Shown: positions 55,696-64,000 of the stretch, piece by piece
How the letters are laid out: each line of letters opens with the position of its first letter
Position numbering within the stretch: position 1 is the first letter of the stretch
NCBI GenBank assembly: GCA_007026445.1
Contig: VDMD01000011.1
Coordinates: forward strand, 734,094 to 798,093
Reading direction: 5' to 3'
Origin: Schizophyllum amplum
Lineage: Eukaryota; Basidiomycota; Agaricomycetes; Agaricales; Schizophyllaceae
DNA length: 64,000 nt
The notes under the pieces: model-generated
Databases searched by the model: none
Seen by the model: only the letters and a program-made list of their open reading frames with translations
Told to the model about the DNA's origin: nothing
Program-made: the position numbers and the translations under genes

Positions 55696-56416
55696 GACGC
55701 GAGCGCAAGAGTTGGCAAGAGGAAGTAGAAACAATGCAAGGTGGGAAAGCAGAACTGAACACAACAGGCCGATGGAAAGAGCTGGACGACCGTACGAACA
55801 ACGCGCTTATGAGAGGGCGGGAGGGCGATTGCACGCAAGGCAGAACCCTCAGTCATACATCGGGGATGCGGCGCCCCACTGCGGCGTTGCGACCGCGCCA
55901 AGGCGCTGCCTACCACTGAGCGAGAGCGGAGCCGCCAACAGCCGCCAACATGTTTCAGCAGTCTTCGCCGAGTTCAACGCAGAGTTCGGCTACGGACAAG
56001 AGCGACCGTAGCCCGGGGTTAAAGCGTTAGACACCTGTTTATGCTGCGCATGCGGTACCAGAATGAGATCGTTGAAGTGGCCTGCCCGGTTGTGAGTGAA
56101 CTCAAGTGGACTGTCGCCCTCGCCGCTTCGTGCTAAGTTGCCAGATGCGCATGAATATCGGTCGGAGGGTTGGGATAAACGTGAGGCTGAGCAAGCGAGT
56201 AAAGCGAGTACTTTTAAAGACTGAGACAGCTTGTGGGAATCTAGAAAGATCGCAGAGCTGCGTGTCCACTTGGATGTCATGATGACTCGTGAGAGCGGAA
56301 CAAAGGTCGAACATCAACGTCACGCAAGAAGCGAAACGTGACGGCAGGTTATGACTTATCCCGTGACTAGTACAATACTTACTACATCTTCCCAACCTTT
56401 GCCAACTTCGACAAGG
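55696..56416. other. Divergent intergenic region
   Basis: Contains the glucanase promoter and the promoter of the TFIIIC-like gene; no other gene seen. The in-frame Met at 56351 could extend the next gene. Confidence 0.5.
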
Positions 56417-57229
56417 ATGACTCAAGGACACACCCTCTGTCCGGGTTACGCCCAAGTGGATAGCTTTGGCCCAGACGAGGACTACGATGGCGAAGAAGCG
56501 ACGTCCTATGTGACGCTCGACCTCGGCGGCACCGAACCGACCTTGGTCCCAAGCTCTTCGTCCTACAGGCTCATTGTAGGTTAATACAATGTTGATGCAG
56601 AGACAAACCGGCTAATGAGTGAAGTCAGGGACTTGACAGCCCCACGCCATTCTTGCAGCTCTCTGGAACCATCCTGAAGGGCGCGCACGACAGCCTTCTT
56701 GGAACAGAGCTTGTGTTCGCCGGGAGCGACGGTAAGCATGAATCCATCGTGTTCTTTCCTTTTAGTCTCAACAGATCTGCTATTTATGTCTGACTGTCGA
56801 CCGACTCAACACTTACGCCCCTCCGTAGATAACATAGGCACTCGCCCTGCATCGCATCTTGCCACCACCTCTCAGCGCATTTCTTTCCGCGCAGTCCAGT
56901 TGCACCGAAAAGGCGACGGCGCAACAGCCATTCATGCTAAAGGGAAAGGCCGCGGCGACGGTGTCATTGACCTCACTGATAGCCAAGCTCTCGAGCGCAT
57001 GACGGGAAAGCTGCCAAAGGAACGTAGGAAAAGGGGACCGCCGAAAGGGAGGAAGAGTGGGTTTGTGAAAGCAGAGATTGATGCTGGAGATATGGATGTG
57101 GATGATGCATCTGCAGGGCAATCGACAGCGAAGGTGCCCGCACGAAGAACATCTACAAGAGGCAAAGGAAGGGGGAAGGGCAAGGCGCGCGCGGAGGCAA
57201 GCGACGACGAATGGGAAGTAGACGACTGA
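56417..57229 (+). CDS. TFIIIC tau55/GTF3C6-like subunit (triple-barrel domain)
   Basis: Starts at ATG 56417 (MTQGHTLCPGYAQVDSFGPD; an earlier in-frame Met at 56351 is possible). After an acidic stretch the protein reads TSYVTLDLGGTEPTLVPSSS then, across a short intron, LDSPTPFLQLSGTILKGAHD and LLGTELVFAG. This pattern (strand with LDLG, then PFLQL-x-G, then LGTELVF) is that of the TFIIIC small subunit that dimerises with tau95 through a triple beta-barrel. TFIIIC recognises the A and B boxes of tRNA genes. The last exon (about 56830 on) encodes a basic, Lys/Arg-rich tail with VIDLTDSQALERMTGK, a nuclear-type GKGRGKGKAR and an acidic end. Three or four exons in total. Confidence 0.78.
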
Positions 57230-57526
57230 TAGGAAGATGTGTGATCTATATCTTTGCCTTTCTGAACTTAAAAGTTGCCAGCTATGAGCGGGTCAAGCAG
57301 TTCCATCGTTACCGGGCAGACATTGACGCTTAGGCCTCAAATTCAGAAAGCAGCATTTTTCTTTCTGTGTATCATGGAGCCTTCAACAGGCGGACACGTT
57401 CATTGGCATACATCAATATGTACGCAACGGTGGAGAAAGTGTTCTTTCTTTCTTACATGACCTGATCCAACAACGGAGGTCGCCGCTGCAGGTGGCCCTC
57501 GAATGATGTCTGCCGCTACTTATACT
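57230..57526. other. Convergent intergenic region
   Basis: Short 3' flanks only. Confidence 0.5.
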
Positions 57527-59127
57527 TTAGGACAGCCGACAGTCATACCGCTTGCTATATTCTACGAAGTGGCAATCAGCGTTCCCGACAAGTCCTGGTA
57601 TCGTAACGTTACTCACCGTCGTTCAAAGACTTCAAGACTCTATCATCACGCATCATCCTCTGCGCAAAAAGCTTGGTCGCCTTGGCCTCTACGCCCGCCT
57701 GCATACATTCACGACGGAAATCCGCGGTGGACATGATGGGCGGGGGGTTCTCAGGCGTCGCGGATACGGGGAAAGATACGGCCTCGCCGAGCGCTCTTAG
57801 CGTTTTGCAGATCTTCTTGTGCGGCTTGCTTTCGTATTCCCACTGTCTGGAACGTTAGAATGACCACAGGGAAACAAGCACACATCAGACGTACGTCCGC
57901 CCGTTGGCATTCGCTCGAGCAATACAGCACGCGCTTGCACGCGGTGCACCGCATCCACGACGGGTCTTCTTCCTTCGTGCAGCGTGGATTGCCACACTTG
58001 CGCATCGTCATAAGAATATACAGCACCTTCTGCGACGTCGCGTAGGGCTGTACGTCCAGTATATTCTCCTCCTTGATGCTCTTCGAGGCTTCGATAATCG
58101 TCGGGTGATATCGCGTTTCGTCGTAGGGCAGTACTAGCTTTGAGTGCACCGCGCCGCCCGTTCTTCCCAAGGCAGTGGCAATGAGGAAGGAATCGCCGCT
58201 CAAAGCGTCTGAAAGGCGTCCGATACGCGTGAGAACATCGAGAACAGGTTCGGCCTGGTCCTCGTAGAAATATGCCGTCGACACGCCGTCTACGATGCTT
58301 TCGACGCAGCTCATCAAGTTCAGCACCGTCGTCAAGGGCAGCAGGTAGTATAGACTGGCCCCGAAGCTGAGATCAGACACGTCGTCGGGAAAAATGTCGA
58401 GTCCGCGATCAAGAAGGTAGACGAGATTTTTGGGCAGCGTCGCCGAGTGCAAGAGGGTGGAGACGATGAGCTCTCCCTCGGCAAATGATCCCAGCAAGTG
58501 AGCGACCTGAAAAGTGGTGTATTCGTCAAGCCACCTGCAGATCATCACCGTAGCCTGACTCCAATCGTTCCCGAGCGCTACGCTGAGCGTCTCCGGCCAT
58601 TCGTCTGCCCTTTGTTGTCCGGAGTGAAGGGCCATGCAGGACTCTTCGATGGGTATAGCGAGAAGGCTCGAGGCCGCGCTGACGAGACTCAACATGGTGT
58701 CGGTGCGTGGCATGAGCGACGGGGGGTATTTTCCGGGGATCGTCTCGTGGTCGAGCCAATGCCAAGCGTGGAGCTCGTCCACGACTGGGTCGCTGCGGTC
58801 GCAAGCGCACGTCTCCATCCTCTCAGCTAGAGCCCGCATCTCGTCGCGAGACCTTTCGGTCCGGAGAAGGTTCATAAGCCCCTGGAGAACTCCGGGGTGT
58901 CGCTCACGAATATGCGAGAGCGTAACGTCGGGGAGATTGCATAACGATTCCGGCTTGTCAGACGCGATGGGTGGCGGATAGTCGTAGGAAGACCCGTCGA
59001 AGTGAATGAGGTGCACGAAGTAGAGATAATAGCGGACGCAGAACTTGGGATCGAGAGGATCTCTTAGAGATTCGCGAACATGCCGCGCCGCGCTGGGCAA
59101 CGAAGTCATCGAAGATGAGGACGGCAT
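57527..59127 (-). CDS. MYND zinc-finger protein
   Basis: The start was taken at ATG 59127 (MPSSSSMTSLP); an in-frame Met at 59163 is possible. The long N-terminal region (about 380 residues) is mostly helical with HIRERHPGVLQGLMNLL, ICRWLDEYTTFQVAHLLG and LVYLLDRGLDIFPDDVSD, without a known enzyme motif. The MYND finger is CGNPRCTKEEDPSWMRCTAC, KRVLYCSSECQRADWEYESK and PHKKIC, giving the Cys/His set C-x4-C-x9-C-x2-C...YC-x3-C...H-x3-C. It is reached across an intron (57898-57853). A last exon after a GTGAGT donor at about 57617 would end the protein at 57527; this is uncertain. MYND fingers bind proline-rich peptides. It lacks a SET domain, so it is not a SMYD methyltransferase. Such proteins are abundant in mushroom genomes. 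Confidence 0.78.
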
Positions 59128-59879
59128 TCTGACAGAACACTTGAGTCCATGGCGCGTGTGCAAGGGTAGGGTCCCTATACCTTTCTTTTGGTCCTGTAGA
59201 AGCCAGCGAGACCTCCTGGTAACTCGCAGTGAGAGAACAGACGAAGCAGTCGTTAGGCTTAGCTAGGACTCAAAGCGTTGTCAACGCGAGGCGTGTCCCA
59301 CAACAAGAAACAACAGCTCGTGCGCTTGCCGTCCCGCGTTCGGGCGCCTAAATTCGCGCCACCTCCCGATTGAAAGTGGTTGACGCGGTTGCAAGCTCCA
59401 CAACTTTCCCTACACCGGCCAGCCTCCGTTCACTCTTTAGCAGCGTGATAGAAGCTATGACTACTTCGTACGCACATGCGCACTTATTTCTTAAGACCCT
59501 AGAGAAAACAGACTTCGGGATGGCACCCGGGATAGGCGGCGCGGGGGGTAAGGTATGGACAAGGAGGTGAGAAGTAGGCAAGGCGGTGAGAGGAGGGAAG
59601 AGGATGTAGGGGAGCCATCCAATGGTAGCATAACAGGATAAGCATAGGTAGAGAGACATTAGTTCGATTCGGTAAAGTAAGTGATATATCGTCATGGACC
59701 GAGTCAGTCATAAAGAGGATCATAAACAGGGGATGTGGTCGGGGAGTTATACGAGGAAATCTGGGGTGAGTTATATGTTGTACACATAGATGATGAGTGC
59801 GTGACAAGGATATACATATGGGAGAAAGACGAGGGACGACACGCCCGTCTGGGGACGCACTTTATATCACAGTATTTGC
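59128..59879. other. Intergenic region, no gene seen
   Basis: Promoter of the MYND gene and 3' flank of the next minus-strand gene. Frames of up to 115 codons are low quality. Confidence 0.5.
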
Positions 59880-61418
59880 TCAAGCGAGTAGGCGCTCCTC
59901 GAGACCACGGCCCATCCCCTCGCGCTCCCACTCAGCACTTGCGCTGGTGCCAGCGACGGCAATCCCGTTCAGCGAGAGCTCCAACGAAGGTAGATAGGTG
60001 GAATCGCGGTTGCCGCGAAGCGACGCTGCGCGGGAGCCTGCAGCCGAGCCCGCACCAACGGATCCACTGGTGACAGAGCCACCGAACGATCCCGACCCAC
60101 CACCGAACGTAGCTGGGCCGCCTAGTAGTGGGCTGCCACCAGGGCTGGGGCCCTGCGCGTCTATCCCCTCGACGTCCGCGCTGGTCAAGTTGGACGTGAG
60201 CGCAGCAAGGGGCACCGTTGATGCGGGGGTGCTGGCAAGCAAGTCGCTGTACGAGATGAACGAGAGGCGCTTGTTGATCGTGTGGGATGCCGCAGAGGCT
60301 ACAGATGCCATTGTCGACGTCGACGATTGACGTGGCTTTTCTCCACCGCGAATGGTAGCACCACGGTCACGAGTGGTGACGGTGTCATCGCGCGCATGAC
60401 CGTGCATCGTAGTGTCACCGTCATCGAGGTCGATCTGCGTCGAGCGCGGTGATACTGAGGGCGAGCTGGCGGTGCTGAAGTACGCCGATGTGGTCGGCGA
60501 GCTGCGCGTGTTGCTATCCTCGCGAATAAGCGGCGGCGGCTGCACAATCAAGTCAGTATCGAGGTCAGAGTAGGAGGATATCACCAACGTACATGCGGTA
60601 TGTTCAACATGAGGCCCTCGCGACCGAGCGCGGGGCTGGGGCTGCGACTGATTGCGGCCGCGGGGGACGTGTATCCGCTACGGACGGTCCCGGAGGGCGA
60701 TCCTATGCCGAGCATCGACATCCGAGGAGACTGCCCGCGCGACTGAGGGCTCGGGGCGTGCATAGCGGGCGTAACGACGCTGATCCTGCGGAATCAAGTC
60801 AGCGCGTACTCGGTGGCGAAACAGCGCAACGGCTCACTCTTCAACCTCTTGCGGCGACAGCTCGGTCAAGACGGCCGCGGCGCTATCAAGAACGGACGGA
60901 ACGGAGTGCTCGAGCGTGTTGTGCGCCCGGGGGATGAGATGAGGGTTGTGCTGCGAACAGTTGGGTGAATGAGCACCGGGCGATGATATTGGCGAGGCAG
61001 ATGGTTGCTGCTGATGGTGGTGATGTGGGGGCGGGTGGAGGCTCACGGGAGCCTCGATGTCGCGCTCGAATATAGCGGACTCTGACGAGTGTCTGCGAAA
61101 ATGTCAGTAATGAGTGGCTATATGCAGGGCTTGGAGACGGGGGAATTGGCCCCCGTCTCCTCGCCCCGCTGCTACTTGGAGCACGTACACGCTCGTGGGT
61201 GAGCTCGGAATGCTACCACTGCTGACCAGCCTGCTCGCTCTCCTGCTACTGGTGCCGGTGGGCATCGAGGTGAGAGACGTCACATGGCGGAGATCGTGGT
61301 GAGGTGGTGAACCTGCGGCTGCGTGCGGAGAACTGGGTGTCGTGCCGGGAGGCGAGGTCTTTGCTGTCGCCATCGATGTCGACGCTTGAGCGTGCGCTGT
61401 CTGTTCGATAGAAGCCAT
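59880..61418 (-). CDS. Ser/Pro/Gly-rich protein, unrecognised
   Basis: Starts at ATG 61418 (MASIEQTAHAQASTSMATAK) and ends at 59880 with about four exons. Almost the whole protein is low complexity: Ser/Thr/Pro/Ala-rich, with His and Gln runs (HPPPHHHHQQQ), many SP/TP sites and Gly/Ser stretches near the end. Short segments look ordered: SSESAIFERDIEAPVSLHP, LEHSVPSVLDSAAAVLTELS, and INKRLSFISYSDLL. The repeated SP/TP sites and SPPHHDLRHVTSLTSMPTG suggest a phosphorylated cytoplasmic or nuclear regulator (inference). I do not recognise a family. Similar fungus-wide Ser-rich proteins are common, so homology must be tested on the ordered segments. Confidence 0.6.
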
Positions 61419-62060
61419 CGCAGGAATGTCGGTTCTTCGGTATGTGTATGGTTCAGAAAGCGTCGAAGAGCTGTGCACCGGCTGTCGTTCGCTGCGGTTG
61501 TCGAGAGAAATAACCAGCTGGCTGACGGCAAGGAGCAGATGGTGTGCAGAGGACAAGGAGCAATTCGTCCTTTTGTTCGTTGAGAATAATGACGTTTGAA
61601 TTCGAGTGCGGAGCAACGTCGACGGTCGAGCTCCGTCGCGTGCTGAGTCAGATCATCCCACGATCACATGGTTTGCCTTGTTCAAGTTCGGGCCTGATGG
61701 AACGTTCGAGGCCCCATCGAGGTGGCTGCTGTTTGCACCCAATGGCAATTGAACAGCAAACACGTACTAGTGACGAGTACGCCGCCATTATAGTGCAGGT
61801 GGCTGGCACAGTGACTCTAGCCCTGAACGCGGTTGTATGTCGAGCGGTCCTTTGCATTGCAGGATTGCGCGAGACAGGGAGCTGTATACACATCTGCGTA
61901 GTTTCGCCTCACATAGCTAGCCCTACGGTGGATCCGAGTCATCGTTCGCCCAATTCTCCTCGTCCATCACGCGCTCTTCGAACCCATCCGGCGCGTCGTT
62001 GCTCCTGCAATGCCCGTCAGCATCAGCCCCGCTAAAAACCCTGCACACCCCCAGCCCTAC
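61419..62060. other. Intergenic region, no gene seen
   Basis: Promoter of the Ser-rich gene and 3' flank of the J-protein gene. Confidence 0.5.
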
Positions 62061-63258
62061 TCACACATTCGCATATGACAACAGATACAGCGCGACCCCC
62101 ACCACTACCGTCACCTGCACCGCCCGCCCGACCGACGACACCCGCTGCACGCGATTCAGCTCACGCTCCACACTCTCCATCCGGTGCGAGTACGCCGACT
62201 GGCGCGTCGCCGAGTTTCCGAACGGCTGATAAAAGCCCGGCGCGGCGCGCTCGGCCGGGGGCCGCTGCGGCTCGCCCTGCTGCTGCTGCTGCTGCTGGGT
62301 ATGATCGGGTCGTGGACGCCGTCGCTCCCAGGCGTGGGTGGCGCCTGGGGCGCGTCGACGCGGGTCAAAGGACCATTCGGCGTTGTGAGCGTGTGAATGG
62401 GCGGGGCGCCGGTCGCGAGATGGATGGTGCGAGGCGGTCGCGTGCCGGTGAGTGAGTGTGCGGTCATACATTCGACTGTTCAGCGGAGAGGATGCGAAGC
62501 GTGGTGCAAAGGTGAACAGCCAGTGTTGAGGCCACGGTGGGAGATCGGGCATGCAGCGCGGAATGAAGCGAAAGGAGTTGTCAGCTCACCATCCATCCCG
62601 ACGGACAGAGCACGTACCGCTGCCTATCATCCCCCAGAACCGAGTACGCCTCGCTCACACGCGCGAAGGCCTGCTTTGAATCCGGGTCCTTGGACAGATC
62701 AGGGTGATGTTGCTTGCTGAGCTGTGGACTGTCAGCACGCCAACCTAACTGAGCTACCTGAACGACCGTGTAGGTGTATGCGCAGACGTCATGAGCATCG
62801 TGCACCCGGCCCCGTCTACGGCGTCCCAGTTATACAAGAATAAAAACACGCATTCACCTTATAGAAGGTACTCTGCGTAATATACTCAATAAGAAACCTC
62901 CATTGCATACAAGCGTACGCACCTTGATCTGCGCCTTGGACGCGCTTCTGGGCACGCCCAGCGTACTGTAGTGATCGCCCCGACATACGCTTGTATGTAG
63001 CAACCTCCTTCCTGGTACCGATGCTGTCCGCCATTCCAGCGGCGCGCGTCGCGGGTCAGAACGCGACGATGGGGTTGAGACTAGGGAGAATGAGCTTCCA
63101 AGAGACGAACTCCTCGACTTCGAGGTCGATCCTATGTGGTTTTGGTGCTGTCCTGAGAGCAGCCGCTCATGGCCTGCGGAGAGCCACAACGCAGGCTTGC
63201 GCCCCTCTCTCAGCGCGCATTCAGTAAGTGATGGTGAAAGTCGGAGGAAAGGATGCAT
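62061..63258 (-). CDS. Mitochondrial-type DnaJ (J-domain) protein with C-terminal membrane anchor
   Basis: The start is uncertain; ATG 63258 is the first in frame. A basic Ser/Arg-rich leader ending [13 protein letters not shown] looks like a mitochondrial presequence. The J domain is [18 protein letters not shown], then a microexon STFYK (15 nt, about 62858-62872), then [20 protein letters not shown], with the HPD tripeptide, and [14 protein letters not shown]. The rest is His/Arg/Gln-rich, disordered (QQQQQQQ) and ends in a hydrophobic helix [20 protein letters not shown], a likely tail anchor. J proteins stimulate Hsp70; the layout recalls small fungal mitochondrial J proteins of the inner membrane. 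It has no Gly/Phe or zinc region, so class III. Confidence 0.82.
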
Positions 63259-63532
63259 GGACGCTGGCGAGTCGATGACGGCGTGAGGGGGGAGACCGCG
63301 ATAACCTTTATCTAATCGCGGTCACATGACTGTACGGCGGCGCCAAGTTCAAGTTGAAGTTGAATCACTGCGCGTACGCAAGGGAATGCATGTAGAAACA
63401 TACAAATGCGACGAAAGTACGCGACATGTCAAGGTATATTGATATAGTACATGTAATAAATCTTCCCGCTCGTAGTCCTGCTTACATATCCTTCGACTAA
63501 GTCAAGTCCAGTCCGCAGCTTGCAATTCCAAC
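63259..63532. other. Intergenic region
   Basis: Promoter of the J-protein gene and 3' end of the next gene; no gene seen. Confidence 0.5.
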
Positions 63533-64000
63533 TCAGGCGGTCTTCACATCTGGCAGCTCACCCACCATCTTGATCGCCTGCTCCTCGCACCAGGTCCAAA
63601 GGTCCCTTCCGAGCGCTGCGTTCGTCGCAAGAGGGTTATCGCCTGCGAGAAGCCCGTATGGGCGCCAAGTCTATGTGGCAACGTCAGTGAACCCATCACA
63701 CTGTAGACTTCACCTACATACTCTCCCATTGTGCTTCGCCGCCTCAGGCATTGTCGCCGCGTACAGCGGCGCCAGCGCGCCTAGGCGGGGCGGCTTGAGG
63801 CGCGTTTTCTGTGGGGACATGAACGCATCAGGATTCCTGATTTATGGTAGTTTTGAATATTGCCGGCTCACCGTAAGCTTATGCATCAACGGCTTCGCAT
63901 TTGCATGATGCTTCCACAGGCTCGTATCCAGATTACCTGGCGCCGTGGCTAGGGAGACAATCCCTCTATTCCCATACCGCCTCGCGAGCTCCTGAGCCAG
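63533..64000 (-). CDS. Short-chain dehydrogenase, C-terminal part (runs off the window)
   Basis: Only the 3' exons are in the window, on the minus strand, ending at 63533 with EEQAIKMVGELPDVKTA. Upstream exons give LAQELARRYGNRGIVSLATA, PGNLDTSLWKHHANAKPLMH and PRLGALAPLYAATMPEAAKH followed by RPYGLLAGDNPLATNAALGR and DLWTWCEEQ. The ELARRYGNRGIVSLATAPGN region with downstream LAPLYAATMPEAA is the usual end of WW-domain-oxidoreductase/retinol-dehydrogenase-like SDRs. The catalytic Tyr-Lys and the Rossmann motif would lie beyond position 64000. The substrate is unknown. Confidence 0.75.

Noticed and set aside
1..64000. CRISPR arrays, bacterial operons, plasmid origins
   Set aside because: Abundant short GT-AG introns, eukaryotic protein families and an initiator tRNA with eukaryotic features; no spaced direct repeats of CRISPR type were seen.

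Overview
The window is nuclear DNA of a filamentous basidiomycete, most likely an Agaricomycete. The genes are GC-rich and dense, with many 45-75 nt GT-AG introns. The protein set is fungal: a HAL4/SAT4-type kinase, a Mug190/tricalbin-like SMP-C2 protein, a GH128 glucanase and an M35 deuterolysin. The mobile elements are a DIRS retrotransposon and a Kyakuja-Dileera-Zisupton (KDZ) DNA transposon, both typical of mushroom-forming fungi. All calls come from reading the sequence; no search was run.

Layout. 1-25.5 kb is ordinary housekeeping DNA: an unrecognised low-complexity protein (1.08-2.58 kb, +); a complete 11-exon gene for the tail half only of the cytoplasmic dynein heavy chain (3.3-7.3 kb, +); a HAL4-like kinase (-); a repeat-bearing gene-poor stretch (10.1-12.9 kb); an EFM5-type methyltransferase (-); a Bud21/UTP16-like nucleolar protein (-); the branched-chain 2-oxo acid dehydrogenase E2 (-); a membrane-anchored short-chain dehydrogenase (+); a small single-pass membrane protein (+); the SMP-C2 protein (-); an initiator tRNA-Met; and a CDF metal transporter (-).

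26.4-50.4 kb is a nested mobile-element island. The outermost element is a DIRS-like tyrosine-recombinase retrotransposon of about 5.4 kb net (terminal repeats 26455-26930 and 47157-50438, Gag, RT-RNase H, recombinase). Its RT gene is split by a complete 15.8 kb KDZ transposon (29028-44830) with matching imperfect terminal inverted repeats and a 7-bp target duplication. The KDZ element carries an apparently intact CxC2-KDZ transposase and four cargo genes. Two of these encode proteins with RNase H1 N-terminal/viroplasmin-type domains. The right DIRS repeat is split again by a 2.8 kb element with short inverted repeats. A diverged inverted pair of palindromic repeats lies outside the whole island (25.7 and 51.1 kb).

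50.4-64 kb returns to host genes: an M35 metalloprotease (+) and a GH128 glucanase (-), both secreted and convergent; a TFIIIC tau55-like subunit (+); a MYND-finger protein (-); an unrecognised Ser/Pro-rich protein (-); a mitochondrial-type J protein (-); and the 3' end of a second short-chain dehydrogenase (-) running off the window.

The most interesting points are the KDZ element and its viroplasmin-domain cargo inside a DIRS element, an exact spliced copy of an intron inside the DIRS leader, and the dynein heavy chain that stops after its tail.
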